From NCBI GenBank assembly GCA_028826165.1, contig JAPDFW010000069.1:1-64000 (forward strand): 64,000 nt of DNA. The letters run 5' to 3'. The stretch comes from Anaeramoeba ignava (lineage: Eukaryota > Metamonada > Anaeramoebidae). The position numbers were made by a program, and so were the translations under genes. The notes under the pieces were generated by a model that ran no database searches, was not told the origin of the DNA, and saw only the letters and a list, made by a program, of their open reading frames with translations. Below, in pieces: positions 52,542 through 63,829 of the stretch (position 1 is the first letter of the stretch; every line of letters starts with the position of its first letter).

Positions 52542-55339
52542 TTAATTAATTTTTGGAATTCCAATTTTCACATTAAGAATTGAAGATTGTAAATGAAACT
52601 GTTGTTTTAATGTTTTTGTAGCTTCTCTAAAAATAGAAATTTGAGAAAGAATTTTATCCAAAAATTGATCTCTTTGTGTTTGATTTTGAGCTATAAAAAC
52701 GAAGAAATTCAAATCATTCAAAAAAGAAATTTTAATAAAAAAATAAACGTTTTGATCTCTTTGTAAAGAGAGAAGAGGTGAATTTGAATTAGAAATATTA
52801 TCAACATTTGAGGATTTTTTTTGTTCCGTTTTTGATTTTCTTCTTGTAACGGTTATTGGACTAAATTCCTCTTTTCCAATGTATTTGTGAATCTCAATAT
52901 CATTGGAAAAATGAATAAAAGATTTCGCGCTTAATCGATATTTAGATTCTTCTACTTGTTGTTTTAAAGTAAATCTTGGTTTTTTTAATTGACATAAAAG
53001 AAGTGAATCAGAAAATATAAAAATTTGATATGGAAATAATTTTTGTTCAAAATTTAATTGGAATTTATCTGTGTATATTAATCTTCTTGCTGGATCGATT
53101 ATTTGTAATCCTAATTTTGATTTCGAATGTTCCGTAATTTTAGTTGCTATTTCTATCACTTTTTCTTGTTTTTCTCTTTCACTTTTTTCATCATTTAGTT
53201 TTGTTGTTGTTGCTTTCATTTCTGTTAATGCTTTTTTTAAATGTTCGTAATCTGGATGATTTTTGGGTGTATTTTTAAATAAATCTTCCAAAAGAAGAAC
53301 CTTTTTATAATTAATTTTAATAATTTTAATAATTTTAATAATTTTAATAATTTTAATAATTTTAATAATTTTAATAATTTTAATAATTTTAATAATTTTA
53401 ATAATTTTAATGATTCTAATAATTTTAAATATTTTAATAATTTTAATAATTTTAATAATTTTAATAATTTTAATAATTTTAATAATTTTAATAATTTTAA
53501 TAATTTTAATAATTTTAATAATTTTAATAATTTTAATTATTTTAATAATTTTGTTTTATAATATTTTTATACATAACGAGGAAGCCTTTGAATTGGCATT
53601 ATAAGTAGAGATTCTATTGATAAATTTTGATTTTGAGTTTGCGATTCATTCAAAAATTCTCTAAATCTTCGGTTTTTCTTTCTAAGATTTGCAACACATT
53701 GAATTGAATTTTCATAATTATTAATATAACTAATATACGATCTAAAATAAGAAATCTTTTCATTTTAATTCAAAATTCAAAATTCAAATTCCAAATTAAA
53801 AACATTTTGTTAAATATAAAGATATTTCTTTTTCAATCTATTTTTTAAATTCAAATTTACTTTTCTAATAATTAATTCTCCAATACATGTTTTTATATTC
53901 CATTCTTTAATAACTGGTTCTAATTCTTTATGAAATTCTTTTTGATATGCAAATATAACATCTAATCCATCAAAAATCAATTTCCGTTCTTTTTCTGAAA
54001 TTATTCCCTCACTTTGTAAAGGATTCATAATTTTCTTTAATCAATAAAAAAATTATTTATTTATTTATTTTTCCTTCGATTTAATTTATGAATTTCGTTA
54101 TTTTTTAATTGAAAAAGTTACATTAATAAGGATATCAAGAAATTTAATATAAGAATTTTCTGTTTGAAATAATTCTAATGTGATTTCTTTTCTTTTTGTA
54201 GACTTATAAAAAAAAAAAGATAAATCAATATTGAGAAAAAATGGAATGAGTTTTTGTTAAAATTTTTTTTGGTATTTTTGATTTTGTTACTTCTATAAAA
54301 TTTCAAAGAAAAAGCAAATTATTATTATTATTTAAAAATTTGAAATTGAATTTGAAATTAAATTTACGTTTTGATGTTGAAGTTTTTGCTGTAAATGAAG
54401 GTTTCTTTTCTAATGATTTTTTTTTAGTAAATGAAGGTTTCTTTTCTAATGAATTTTTTTTAGAAAATGAAGGTTTCTTTTCTAATGAATTTTTTTTAGA
54501 AAATGAAGGTTTCTTTTCTAATGATGACTTTTTTTTGGAAAATGATGATTTTGTTGTAATTTTTGGTTTTGATTTTGTTCTTTTTAATAAAATAGGATTT
54601 GGTTCCCCTTAAAAGCATAATCATAATCATAATAACAAATAATCGAAATTATAATCAAAAGCATAATCAAAATCAATTTTTTTTTTATTTCAATTCTTAT
54701 CAATTAATAAACAATTTACAAATTATTTTAAGTAAAACCAAAAGACCAGATGTTATTGTAACCCTTGATAAAAATAAAGGAATTGAAAATCTAAAATTTT
54801 TATTTTTAAATTTTTAATTTTCTTAAATTTCTTTTTTAAAATTCAAATTCAATTTCAATTACATAATCCAAAATAAAGACTTTTAATATTCTTGATTTTT
54901 GATCAATTTTTCCCAAGAATCTGTTTCCAATAGAAAATAAAGAAAATTCTTTTGATAAGATTAAACAAGAAATGAAACTAATTTTAATTTTAATTTTTAA
55001 TTTTAATTTTAATTTTAATTTTAATTTTATTTTTATATTTAATTTTAATTTTAATTTTAATTTTTTGTAATAAAATTAAATAAAATACATGCTATAAATT
55101 ATGGGAAATAATTGGGAAATTTTAATTAATTTAATATAAAGAATGAAAGAACCAAGAAAGAAAGAAAATTCAAGTAAAACTAAAAAGTAAATAAAACATT
55201 ATTTTTTTTGTTTCTAAATTAATAAATATTTCATGTTTTTGAATTTTTTTTTTGTTTAATAGAAAAGAAAAGCAAATAGTTTAATTTTAAATTTACAAAT
55301 CCATTTATAAATAGAATAAAATTTATGAAATAGAACCAT
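52542..55339 (-). CDS. Rho guanine-nucleotide exchange factor (DH-PH)
   Basis: Reconstructed exons: 55339-55297 (tentative), 54607-54368, 54186-54122, 54034-53861, 53755-53573, 53300-52542; phases agree and give 487 aa. DH domains load Rho-family GTPases with GTP. Exon 2 encodes four copies of a 12-residue basic repeat of the LEKKPSFSKKNS type. The DH domain then runs over four exons: ITLELFQTENSYIKFLDILI, EWNIKTCIGELI, YISYINNYENSIQC, LLIMPIQRLPRYVLLLEDLF and NHPDYEHLKKALTEM. The PH domain follows (RRLIYTDKF, YQIFIFSDSLLLCQL, FFIKISFLNDLNFFVFIAQN). The first exon (MVLFHKFYSIYKWI) rests on phase, a GTAAAT donor and an upstream T-rich element. Exon 3's acceptor was chosen by phase. Intron 1 (54608-55296) holds no clear gene. 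Confidence 0.85.
53305..53565. repeat. 9-bp minisatellite filling a RhoGEF intron
   Basis: About 260 bp of AATTTTAAT units (period 9) between the exon ending PIQRLPRY and the exon starting VLLLEDLF. Confidence 0.9.
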
Positions 55340-55359
55340 TTTTTTTAAATAAGAAAAAA

Positions 55360-55473
55360 GGAAAAAAATGAAAAAACAAAATTTACAAAAAAATTTTTTT
55401 TCATTTTTTTCCTTTTTTTGCCAATAAAATAAAACAAAATAAAACAAAATTAACGAAAAATTTACTTTTTGTT
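55360..55473. promoter_or_regulatory. Bidirectional promoter-like spacer RhoGEF/USP
   Basis: GAAAAAAATGAAAAAAC near 55362-55378 faces the RhoGEF on the minus strand, and TTTTTTTTCATTTTTTTCC near 55388-55410 faces the USP gene. Together they support starts at 55339 (minus) and 55474 (plus). Confidence 0.45.
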
Positions 55474-58400
55474 ATGACTTATTCAAAAAATGAAAAAAAC
55501 TCAAAATCAAATGAAAAGAAAAATAATCCATTTTATTTACAAATTTCTTCAAATCAATTAACAAATCAATCAACAAATCAATTAACAAATCAATCAACAA
55601 ATCAATTAACAAATCAATCAACAAATCAATCAATAAATCAATCAACAAATCAATCATCAAATCAATCATCAAATCAATCAACAAATCAATTAACAAATCA
55701 ATCAACAAATCAATCAACAAATCAATCAATAAATCAATCAACAAATCAATCAACAAATCAATCAACAAATCAATCAACAAATCAATTAACAAATCAATTA
55801 ACAAATCAATTAACAAATCAATCATCAAATCAATTAATAAATCAATCAACAAATAAAATAAAAATCAAATCAATAAAATACCAATAAATCAATCATCAAA
55901 TAATCAACAAATTAATCAACAAATCAATCAACAAAATAATTAATAAATTCAAATAAAAAATAAATTCAACAAATATAATAATAAATCGGTAATAAAAAAA
56001 TCAAAATAAATAATAAATTATTAATAAATTAATTAAAATAAAATCAATCATAAATAAATTAATCAACAAATAAATTAATAAATTAAAAAAAAATAAAGAA
56101 TCAAATCAAATCAAATAAATCCATCAAATTAAAAGAAATCAAAATAATAAATCAACAAATAAATTAACAAATAAATTCAACAACGTCAATAAATAAATAA
56201 ATCAAATCAATCAACAAATCAATCAACAAATCAATCATCAAATCAATTAACAAATCAATTAACAAATCAATTAACAAATCAATTAACAAATCAATCAACA
56301 AATCAATCAATAAATCAATCAATCAAATCAATCATCAAATCAATCATCAAATCAATTAACAAATCAATTAGCAAATCAATCAACAAATCAACCAACAAAT
56401 CAATTAACAAATCAATTAGCAAATAATTCAAGATATCAATTAACAAATCAATCAACAAATAATTCAAGATATCAATTAACAAATCAATCAACAAATAATT
56501 CAAGATATCAATTAACAAATCAATCAACAAATAATTCAAGATATCAATTAATTAAATCAATCAACAAATAATTCAAGATATCACTTAAGAAGTTCAAATC
56601 CTTTAAATCGTTTCATCAAACAAAAAATAAAATTTGAAGGTTTAATTGGTTTAAATAATCTTGGGAATACTTGTTATATAAATAGCACTTTACAATGTTT
56701 AATTCAAACAAAACCACTTACAAACTATTTTTTAAATAACGAATTTGCTTTAAGAACGATAAAAAGCCCAGATAAAGAATTAATTGTTGAATATTTAGAA
56801 TTATTAAAAGCTGTATCAATTTTTTTTACGAAAAAACAACAATAATAATTTATTTGGATAAAAAATTCCAATTTGAAATTTAGGTTCAAAATCAGCAAAT
56901 ATATGCGATTTCTCCTTCAAAAATTAAACGAATTGTTCAAAAAAAAACAGATCTTTTCACAAATTTCCGACAACAAGATGCACAAGAATTTGCGATTTTT
57001 TTATTAGATTACATTCACGAAACCTTGAATCGAAAAGAAGAAAAAACAGAAAAACAAGTTGAATTACAAGAGAAAGAAGAAATGGATTTTGAAAAATTAG
57101 CAGAAATTTCATGGGAAAATTACATCAAAAAAAATAATTCAATCATCACTCAATTATTTCAGGCTCAGATGAAATCACAATTAAAATGCCCAAAATGCAA
57201 CCACATCTCAGCAACTTTTGATCCTTATATGTATCTTTCTTTATCTTTCCCAAAAAAAGAACTTTTTATAGTTGATGTTACAGTTATTTTTTCTTATTCA
57301 GAAAAATTCCCAACAAAATATTCAATTAGTTGGAATCGAAAAAAAGGAATCCAAAAACTGATCCAAAATATATCCAAAAAAACAGGAATTCCAAATCAAT
57401 TTATTTTTTTAGGCAATATTTCATCCTCTAATTTGCATCAACAAAAAATTGAAAAAATTGAAGATATTGAAGATATTGAAAAAATTGAAAAAATTGAAAA
57501 AATTGAAAAAATTGAAGATATTGATTTGCGACTCAATCCAAAAAAACAACTATTTGCATTCCAATTAAAAAAACAACTTACGAATGATTATGGATTGGTA
57601 TTTGTTTATCAGCAAAGAAAAACGATGAATTTACTCATTTCTTGGTATCTTCCTTCTGTTTTAGTTCTTAAAAAAAAATTAATTTCTAGACAAAAATTAT
57701 CAGAAAAAATACAAGAAAATTTATTCAGATTTTTTCCCCAAATCCAAAAACCAAGAATTAAATATAATTTGATGGAAGTTGAAGAAAAAAAAGTTTCCAA
57801 AAAAAGAAAAAAGGGAGAAAACATTGATAAACATTTCCATGATATCAACGAAATTATTAATGAAAATATTAATGAAAATATTCAGGATCTTAAAAAAACA
57901 AAAGCAAACAAAAAATCATCGGATTCTTTTATAAAACAACATTCAATAGAAGATATAAATCAACAAAATTTGGATTTATCAAAAAATTTAGAAAATGAAG
58001 TTATTAAATCACAATATTTTTCAAATGAAAAATCTCAATCCAAATTATATACTTTTGGTTTCATCCCTAATCATATAGATGCAAACAAACAAAATTCAAT
58101 CAAAAACACATCAGAAAAAAGTTATTTCAATCCAAATAATTTGCAAAAGAAATTTCCATTCAAAATTAATTTTCACAAAAAATTTGGTTGGAATGGAGAA
58201 ACAATCAAGATTCAAGAAGAACAAGAAATATCATTAGTTTGGGAATCTTTTGGAAATTCACGTTTCAAAAATACAATCAATAAGGATTCTTCTGTTATTC
58301 AACCAAAAGAAAGAAAAAAAGTTGAGAAATCAATTCCAATCAAAAAATTACTTGATTTTTATATAAAAGAAGAAAGTTTGGAAGAAAATAATCAATGGAT

Positions 58401-58794
58401 TTGTCCTTCTTGTAAAACAAAAGTATTGGCGAAAAAGAAATTAAGTTTAAGAACAATTCCAAATATTTTAATCATTCATTTGAATCGATTTCAAGTTGAA
58501 AAATCTTTCAGAAAAATCTCAACTCGAGTTGATTTTCCTTTTGAATTAGATATTTCAAATATGGTTCAAAAATATCCCCCAAACAGTTGTTTATATGATC
58601 TTTATGCCGTTATAAATCATTATGGATCTTTTTTTGGGGGTCATTATACTTCTTTTGTTAAAAATAGGAATAAAAATGGAAATGAAAATTGGTTTTTTTG
58701 TAATGATGATAAAATTTTTCCAACTGAAAAAGAAAATATTGTTTCTTCTGCTGCTTATGTTTTGTTTTATGAACAAAAAGAGAATAAAAATTAA
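55474..58794 (+). CDS. USP15/USP4-like ubiquitin-specific protease; 5' part unresolved
   Basis: The catalytic core is clear: an exon ending 56812 and an exon 56884-58794 joined in phase 0 (71-bp intron). Cys box [18 protein letters not shown], then [28 protein letters not shown], a zinc pair [19 protein letters not shown] (typical of the USP4/11/15 group), [16 protein letters not shown] and the His box [18 protein letters not shown]. The insert between the two catalytic halves has (EKI)n and K-rich stretches. The open frame before the Cys box reaches back only to 56552 and has no ATG. The best upstream start is 55474 ([20 protein letters not shown]), with a T-rich element 65 bp before it and an N-Q-S-T repeat in the same residue register. 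The repeat array between is broken by stops, so exons or indels there are unresolved. Total length is uncertain. Confidence 0.8.
55552..56560. repeat. 12-bp array (AAATCAATCAAC)n
   Basis: About 300 bp of clean 12-bp units (AAATCAATCAAC/AAATCAATTAAC) encoding NQST and NQLT, then a degenerate middle (about 55860-56200), then more clean units and three to four copies of a longer unit with ATTCAAGATATC near 56425-56580. The last copy has one extra base, which shifts the frame just before the USP core. Confidence 0.9.
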
Positions 58795-58909
58795 TTAAAA
58801 ATTAATTAATTAGTAATTTTAAAAAGATAATTAGTAAATATTTTTTTTAAATTAAAAAAATTTTTTTTTCTTTTTTGTTTTTTTCCTTTTTTTTTTAATT
58901 TTAATTTTT

Positions 58910-58945
58910 ATTTTAATTTTCATTTTTTTTCTTTTCTTTTTTTTG
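58910..58945 (+). promoter_or_regulatory. T-rich TTTTCATTTTTTTTC element
   Basis: TTTTCATTTTTTTTCTTTTC lies about 75-100 bp before the ATG at 59018 of the RRM protein gene, followed by alternating A and T runs. Confidence 0.4.
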
Positions 58946-59017
58946 TTAAACAAAAAAAAAAATTTAAAAAAAAAAAAAAAATTTTTTTCTTTTAAAAAAA
59001 AAAAAAAAAAAAAACTG

Positions 59018-62000
59018 ATGGACACACAAAATCAACCACAACCACAACCACAAAATCAACCACAAGCACAAAATCAACCACAACAACAATTAGCACAAAA
59101 TCAAAATCAACCACAAGCACAACCACAAGCACAACCACAAGCACAACCACAAGCACAACCACAACAACAACCACAACAACAACCACAACCACAACAACAA
59201 CCACAACAACAATTAGCACAAACTTCAACACTGTAAATATAACAAAAAATTAAAATAAAAATATAACGAAAATTTAATATAAAAATATAAGAAAAATTAA
59301 AATTAAAATTAAAATTAAAATTAAAATTAAAATAAAAAATAAAATTTAAAATTAAAATTAAAATAAAAATAAAACGAAAATTAAAATTTAAAATTAAAAT
59401 TAAAATTAAAATTAAAATTAAAATTAAAAATTAAAAATTAAAAATTAAAATTAAAATTAAAATTAAAATTAAAAATTAAAATTAAAAAATTAAAATTAAA
59501 ATTAAAATTAAAATTAAAATTAAAATTAAAATTAAAATTAAAATTAAAATTAAAATTAAAATTAAAATTAAAATTAAAATTAAAATTAAAATTAAAATTA
59601 AAATTAAAATTAAAATTAAAATTAAAATTAAAAATTAAAATTAAAATAAATATTTAAAATTAAAATTAAAATTTAAAAATTAAAATTAAAATTAAAATTA
59701 AAATTAAAACCAAAATTAAAATTAAAATTAAAATTAAAATTAAAATTAAAATTAAAATTAAAATTTAAAAATTAAAATTAAAATTAAAATTAAAATTAAA
59801 ATTAAAATTAAAATTAAAATTAAAATTAAAATTAAAATTAAAATTAAAATTAAAATTAAAATTAAAATTAAAATTAAAATTAAAATTAAAATTAAAATTA
59901 AAATTAAAATTAAAATTAAAAATCAAAATTAAATCTAAAAAAAAGTCATGTTGGAAATCTTCCAGAAAATGTTACTGATCAACTTTTATTGCAATTATTT
60001 GCATCTTTTAATCCAAGTTCAGCTAAAGTTGCAAGAGATCAAAATGGAAAATCAAAAAGATATGGATATGTTAATTTTTCAAATCCAAAAAGATGCAGAA
60101 GATGCAAGAGAAAATTATGATGGAGGAGAATATAATGGTCATATTCTTAGAGTTACTCCTAAAATTCCTATTAAGTAATTTAAATAATCTTAAATAATTT
60201 AAATAATCTTAATTAATTTTAATTTAAATTTTATTAGTAAATTGAAATCAGGTAAAAATAATGTTATTGTAAAAGGTCTTAAAAAAGATTGGTTTGAAGC
60301 AGATCTTCGAGAAATTCTTTCAAAAAAGATTTCAAATTGTGATATTATTTCAATTAAAGTTCCAAGAACTCAAAATAAAGAATCAAAAGTAAAATTTCAT
60401 TTTTATAAAAAAATTAAAATAATAAATTAATTCAAATTAATAATAATAAAAGGGATATGGAATGGCAAATTTTGCAAGTGAAGAACAAGCAAGAGAAGCA
60501 CTTAAATTAACAGGAGAAGTAATTGAAGGTCAACCAATGTAAATATTCAAATTCAAAATTAAAATTAAAATTAAAATTAATATTTAAAATCAAAATTAAA
60601 ATTAAAATTAAAATTAAAATTAAAATTAAAATTAATATTTAAAATTAAAATTAAAATTAAAATTAAAATTAAAATTAAAATTAAAATTAAAATTAAAATT
60701 AAAAATTAAAATAAAATTAAAATTAAAATTAAAATTAAAAATTAAAATTAAAATCAAAATTAAAATTAAAATTAAAATTAAAAATTAAAATTAAAATTAA
60801 AATTAAAATTAAAATTAAAATTAAAATTAAAATTAAAATTAAAATTAAAATTTAAATTAAAATTAAAATTAAAATTAAAATCAAAATCAAAATTAAAATT
60901 AATATCAAAATTAAAATTTAAAATTAAAATTAAAATTAAAATCAAAATTAAAATTTAAAATTAAAAAAATTAAAAATTAAAAATTAAAATTAAAATTAAA
61001 ATCAAAATTAAAATTAAAATTAAAATAAAAATTAAAATCAAAATAAAAATAAAAATTAAAATCAAAATTAAAATTTAAATTAAAAATTAATATTAAAATT
61101 TAAATAAATTAATAGTGAAGTTGAACCTTATTTAGATTCTGAATTTAGAGATGAACAATCAAAAAAAACTTATAAAAGAATTTATATTAAGAAATTCCCT
61201 GAAAATTACAGTCAAGAAGATTTACAAAATTTATTCCAACAATTTGGAAAAATTGATAAAATTGAATTATCAAGATTTGGAAAAGCACAAATTCCATATG
61301 CATTTATTGATTTTTCAAAACATGAAGAAGCAGAATTAGCTATTGAAAAAATGAATGGAAAAAGAATTGGAGTTCAAGAAATTTATGTTGGAAGAGCAAT
61401 GAAAAAAGCAGAACGTAATCGTTTTCTTGCACAACAAAGAATGAGAAGACCAGGTTTAATCAGAACAAACAACATCAAATTTGTATTTATTGACAATGAG
61501 AAGATAATGATGTTTGATTCAGCAACAATTCGAGAAGAATGTTTAAAAATTGAACCAAAACCACAAATTTTTTCATCCAAAGTATTTTATAGCAAAGATA
61601 CTGGAAAACCATCAACTGGATTTGTATGTTTTGAAACAACATTTGATTGTGAAAGAATATTAAGATTTTTCCAACAAAATCCAAAACCTGATTATCAAGT
61701 GACAAAACATGAACCAAATATGCATCCAAATCCACAACCAAGAGGAGGATATTATACAAGACCACCACCACATTTTAACCCTTATTCACAAGGATATCCA
61801 CCAAATCAACCATATCAAAATCCACCAAATCCACAATATCCACCAAATCAATATCCACCAAATCAATATCCACCAAATCCACAAAATCGAGGATTTGCAT
61901 TCAATCAACAAATTAACCAACAACCACCAATCAAAAACCCTCATCCAAACCCAAGATCTTTTTCTCCAAATCAAAATCCAAATCCAAATTATCAACCAAG

Positions 62001-62112
62001 ACCTTATCAAAATTATCAACCAAGATCTAATTATTCAAATCAAAATAGAGGAAGACAAACTCCAAGAAATCCTCCTCATAATATGCCTAATATTAATCCA
62101 AACCAAAAATAA
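59018..62112 (+). CDS. Poly(A)-binding-protein-like RRM protein, one frame break
   Basis: Five exons (59018-59232, 59946-60174, 60238-60388, 60453-60538, 61116-62112) give 558 aa if one base is skipped. Exon 1 is a Q/P/A repeat (PQAQPQAQ). RRM1 is HVGNLPENVTDQLLLQLF with KRYGYVNFSNP. RRM2 is NNVIVKGLKKDWFEADL with KGYGMANFASEEQA. RRM3 is KRIYIKKFPENYSQEDLQ with PYAFIDFSKHEEAELA, then YVGRAMKKAERN, a PABP hallmark. A fourth, weaker RRM (IKFVFIDNEKIMMF) precedes an N/P/Q/Y-rich tail. I see no C-terminal MLLE domain. RRM proteins bind RNA; a PABP-like role is inferred. In exon 2 the run CCAAAAAGATGC has one A too many for the frame to continue as DAEDAREN, probably a consensus error. Confidence 0.85.
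59270..59940. repeat. Hexamer array filling intron 1 of the RRM gene
   Basis: About 670 bp of AAAATT units with one-base slips, between the TSTL exon and the HVGNLPEN exon. Confidence 0.9.
60545..61110. repeat. Hexamer array filling intron 4 of the RRM gene
   Basis: About 560 bp of AAAATT units with AATATT, AAAATC and AAATTT variants, between the IEGQP exon and the EVEPYLD exon. Confidence 0.9.
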
Positions 62113-62139
62113 TTTTTTTCAAGAAAACTTAGTTTCATT

Positions 62140-62467
62140 TCATTTCTTTTAAATTCAAATTCAATTAAATTCAAATTCAAATTCAATCAAATTCAAATTA
62201 AATTAAATTAAATTCAAATTAAATTTAAATTCAAATTCAAATTCAAATTCAAATTAAATTCAATTCAAATTCAAAATTAAAATTAAATTCAAATTCAAAA
62301 TTAAATTCAATTCAAATTAAAATTAGTGCTCCATCAAAAAAAAAAAGAAATTAAAAGAAAACAAGAAAAAAAATCAAAAAAAAATAATAAAAAGCAAACC
62401 AAACCAAATCAAATCTTTTTTTATATTTTGTGTTTTTGTTTTTGTTTTCAAAAAAAAAAAATCAAAA
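62140..62467. repeat. AAATTCAAATTCAA repeats and spacer
   Basis: About 190 bp of AAATTC and AAATTA hexamer-like units followed by A-rich DNA, between the convergent RRM and coiled-coil genes. No gene is seen. Confidence 0.7.
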
Positions 62468-63578
62468 TTATTTTCTTGAACGATTTACAGAGAATGGATA
62501 AGAATAAGGATACTTATTTGAATTTTTGTTTTTTTGATTTTGATTTTGATTTTGATTTTGATTTTGATTTTGATTTTGATTTTGATTTAGATTTTGATTT
62601 CGATTTTGATTTTGATTTTGATTTTGATTTTGATTAAAACCAAAATTTGAATGAAAAGAATTTTTTTGAGGATTAGATTTAAAATGAGATTGATGAGCAT
62701 TTTGTTGTTCAGTAAAAGAATTATGTTGATTTTCAAATTGTTGATTTTTAGCCATTTGAAGTTGTTGTTCATAAAACTTCATTTTTTGAGAATTTTGAAA
62801 ATTTTGAGAATTTTGGGAATTTTGAGAATTTTGTAAATTTTGATAATTTTGATTTGAAAATTCATTCAAAGAATTATTTTTTCTTGAATCAACATTATCA
62901 AAAGCTTTCTGACCAGCAACCATATTTTGGTAAACAACAGGCTGGGAAAGAAGATCCGATAAGAGCTGACGGTAGCTTTCGAGTTCATGCTTTTGGTTGA
63001 TGCGGTACTGTTTCTCTAGTTCCAACTGGGATTTTAATTGGTGAATAAGATCAGTTAAATCTTCTCTAGTTTTTATAAGTTCCTCGCGTTCTGACTTTGC
63101 TTCTTCGATTTCCTGAAGCAATTTAACACGGGTCTGTTGGGGTCCGATATTCGGCATATTCCAGAGATCCTGGGTCTGTTCGCCCTGTTGGTGATTCTTG
63201 TGTCGCATCGTGTTGTTTGGCTGTTGGGGTGGCACTCGCGTCACCCCATCTTGTCGACTGTTTGATGGGAAATCCTTGATGCTGATATCCGTTCGATTGC
63301 TTGCTTGTAATCCCAAACACACTCTCCATTGGATTGCGTGAGTGCATTGCGTCAACTCCTCTTCCAGTTTCTTCAGTTTGATTGGCAAATTGATCCATTT
63401 CAGAATGAAATAATGTTTGTTGACTTGTTTCGGGAAAACGAAGTGGTTGATCCAAATGAGAGAAATCTCCGCTCTCTTGTAAATATCCTTTGTTCGCAAA
63501 GTTCTCTTGTTGAAATTCTCCTTGATTTCCTTGTTCAGTGTTTAAATTATGTGTAAAATATTCGCTGTTTGAATTCAT
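62468..63578 (-). CDS. Q/N-rich coiled-coil protein, one frame break
   Basis: From the ATG at 63578 (MNSNSEYFTHNLNTEQG) the frame is sound to about 63240. The continuation to the stop at 62468 is in the next frame; dropping one base from the G-run TGGGGTG near 63243 gives 369 aa. The middle is a strong coiled coil (LLQEIEEAKSEREELIKTRE, LIHQLKSQLELEKQYRINQK), followed by LLSDLLSQPVVYQNM, an (NSQNSQN)n stretch and an (NQ)n run at 62528-62635, ending PFSVNRSRK. Not recognised; it could be a scaffold. The first half has more G/C than anything else in the window, which supports constraint. No T-rich element is obvious upstream. Confidence 0.65.
62525..62638 (-). repeat. Coding hexamer array (NQ)n
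   Basis: GATTTT units in the coiled-coil gene encode about 18 Asn-Gln pairs. It is the same hexamer as in the intergenic arrays, here held in frame. Confidence 0.85.
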
Positions 63579-63676
63579 TTTCCAAAAGTTGTTTCCGTTT
63601 TTTTTTTTTTTTTATTATAAAAAATAATTGCTTGTTTTAATTTGTTTTGGATTTTTTTCGCATAAATGAAGTTGTG

Positions 63677-63829
63677 TTACTTTAATTGATCAGGCTTTGT
63701 ATTATTAAATGGTTGTTGTTGATATTCAAATGAGTCAATTATCATTCCTTGTAAATTGTCAGTTTCTCCAAAATAATCGTCTTCAAAAGACTCGTTTTCT
63801 GGATGCCTGAATGAATAATATTCCCACAT
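63677..63829 (-). CDS. Small acidic ORF (50 aa)
   Basis: A short ATG-to-TAA frame with balanced composition (MWEYYSFRHPENESFEDDYF, then GETDNLQGMIIDSFEYQQQP). It uses G/C-containing codons, unlike the surrounding DNA. It lies 98 bp upstream of the coiled-coil gene on the same strand and shares its Q/N/E-rich style. It could be a small gene, a first exon or an upstream ORF. No homologue is recognised. Confidence 0.4.
   Translation of the reverse strand: MWEYYSFRHPENESFEDDYFGETDNLQGMIIDSFEYQQQPFNNTKPDQLK

Noticed and set aside
54340-54612. Plus-strand ORF with NEGFFSN repeats
   Set aside because: Antisense of the RhoGEF exon with LEKKPSFSKKNS repeats. Only the minus strand connects to a DH domain.
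54718-54810. Possible exon in RhoGEF intron 1, or a plus-strand fragment reading KTKRPDVIVTLDKNKG
   Set aside because: Short, no recognisable family, and its phase does not fit between the first two proposed RhoGEF exons without a stop.
58992-59231. Poly-valine minus-strand ORF
   Set aside because: Antisense of the Q/P/A-rich first exon of the RRM protein.
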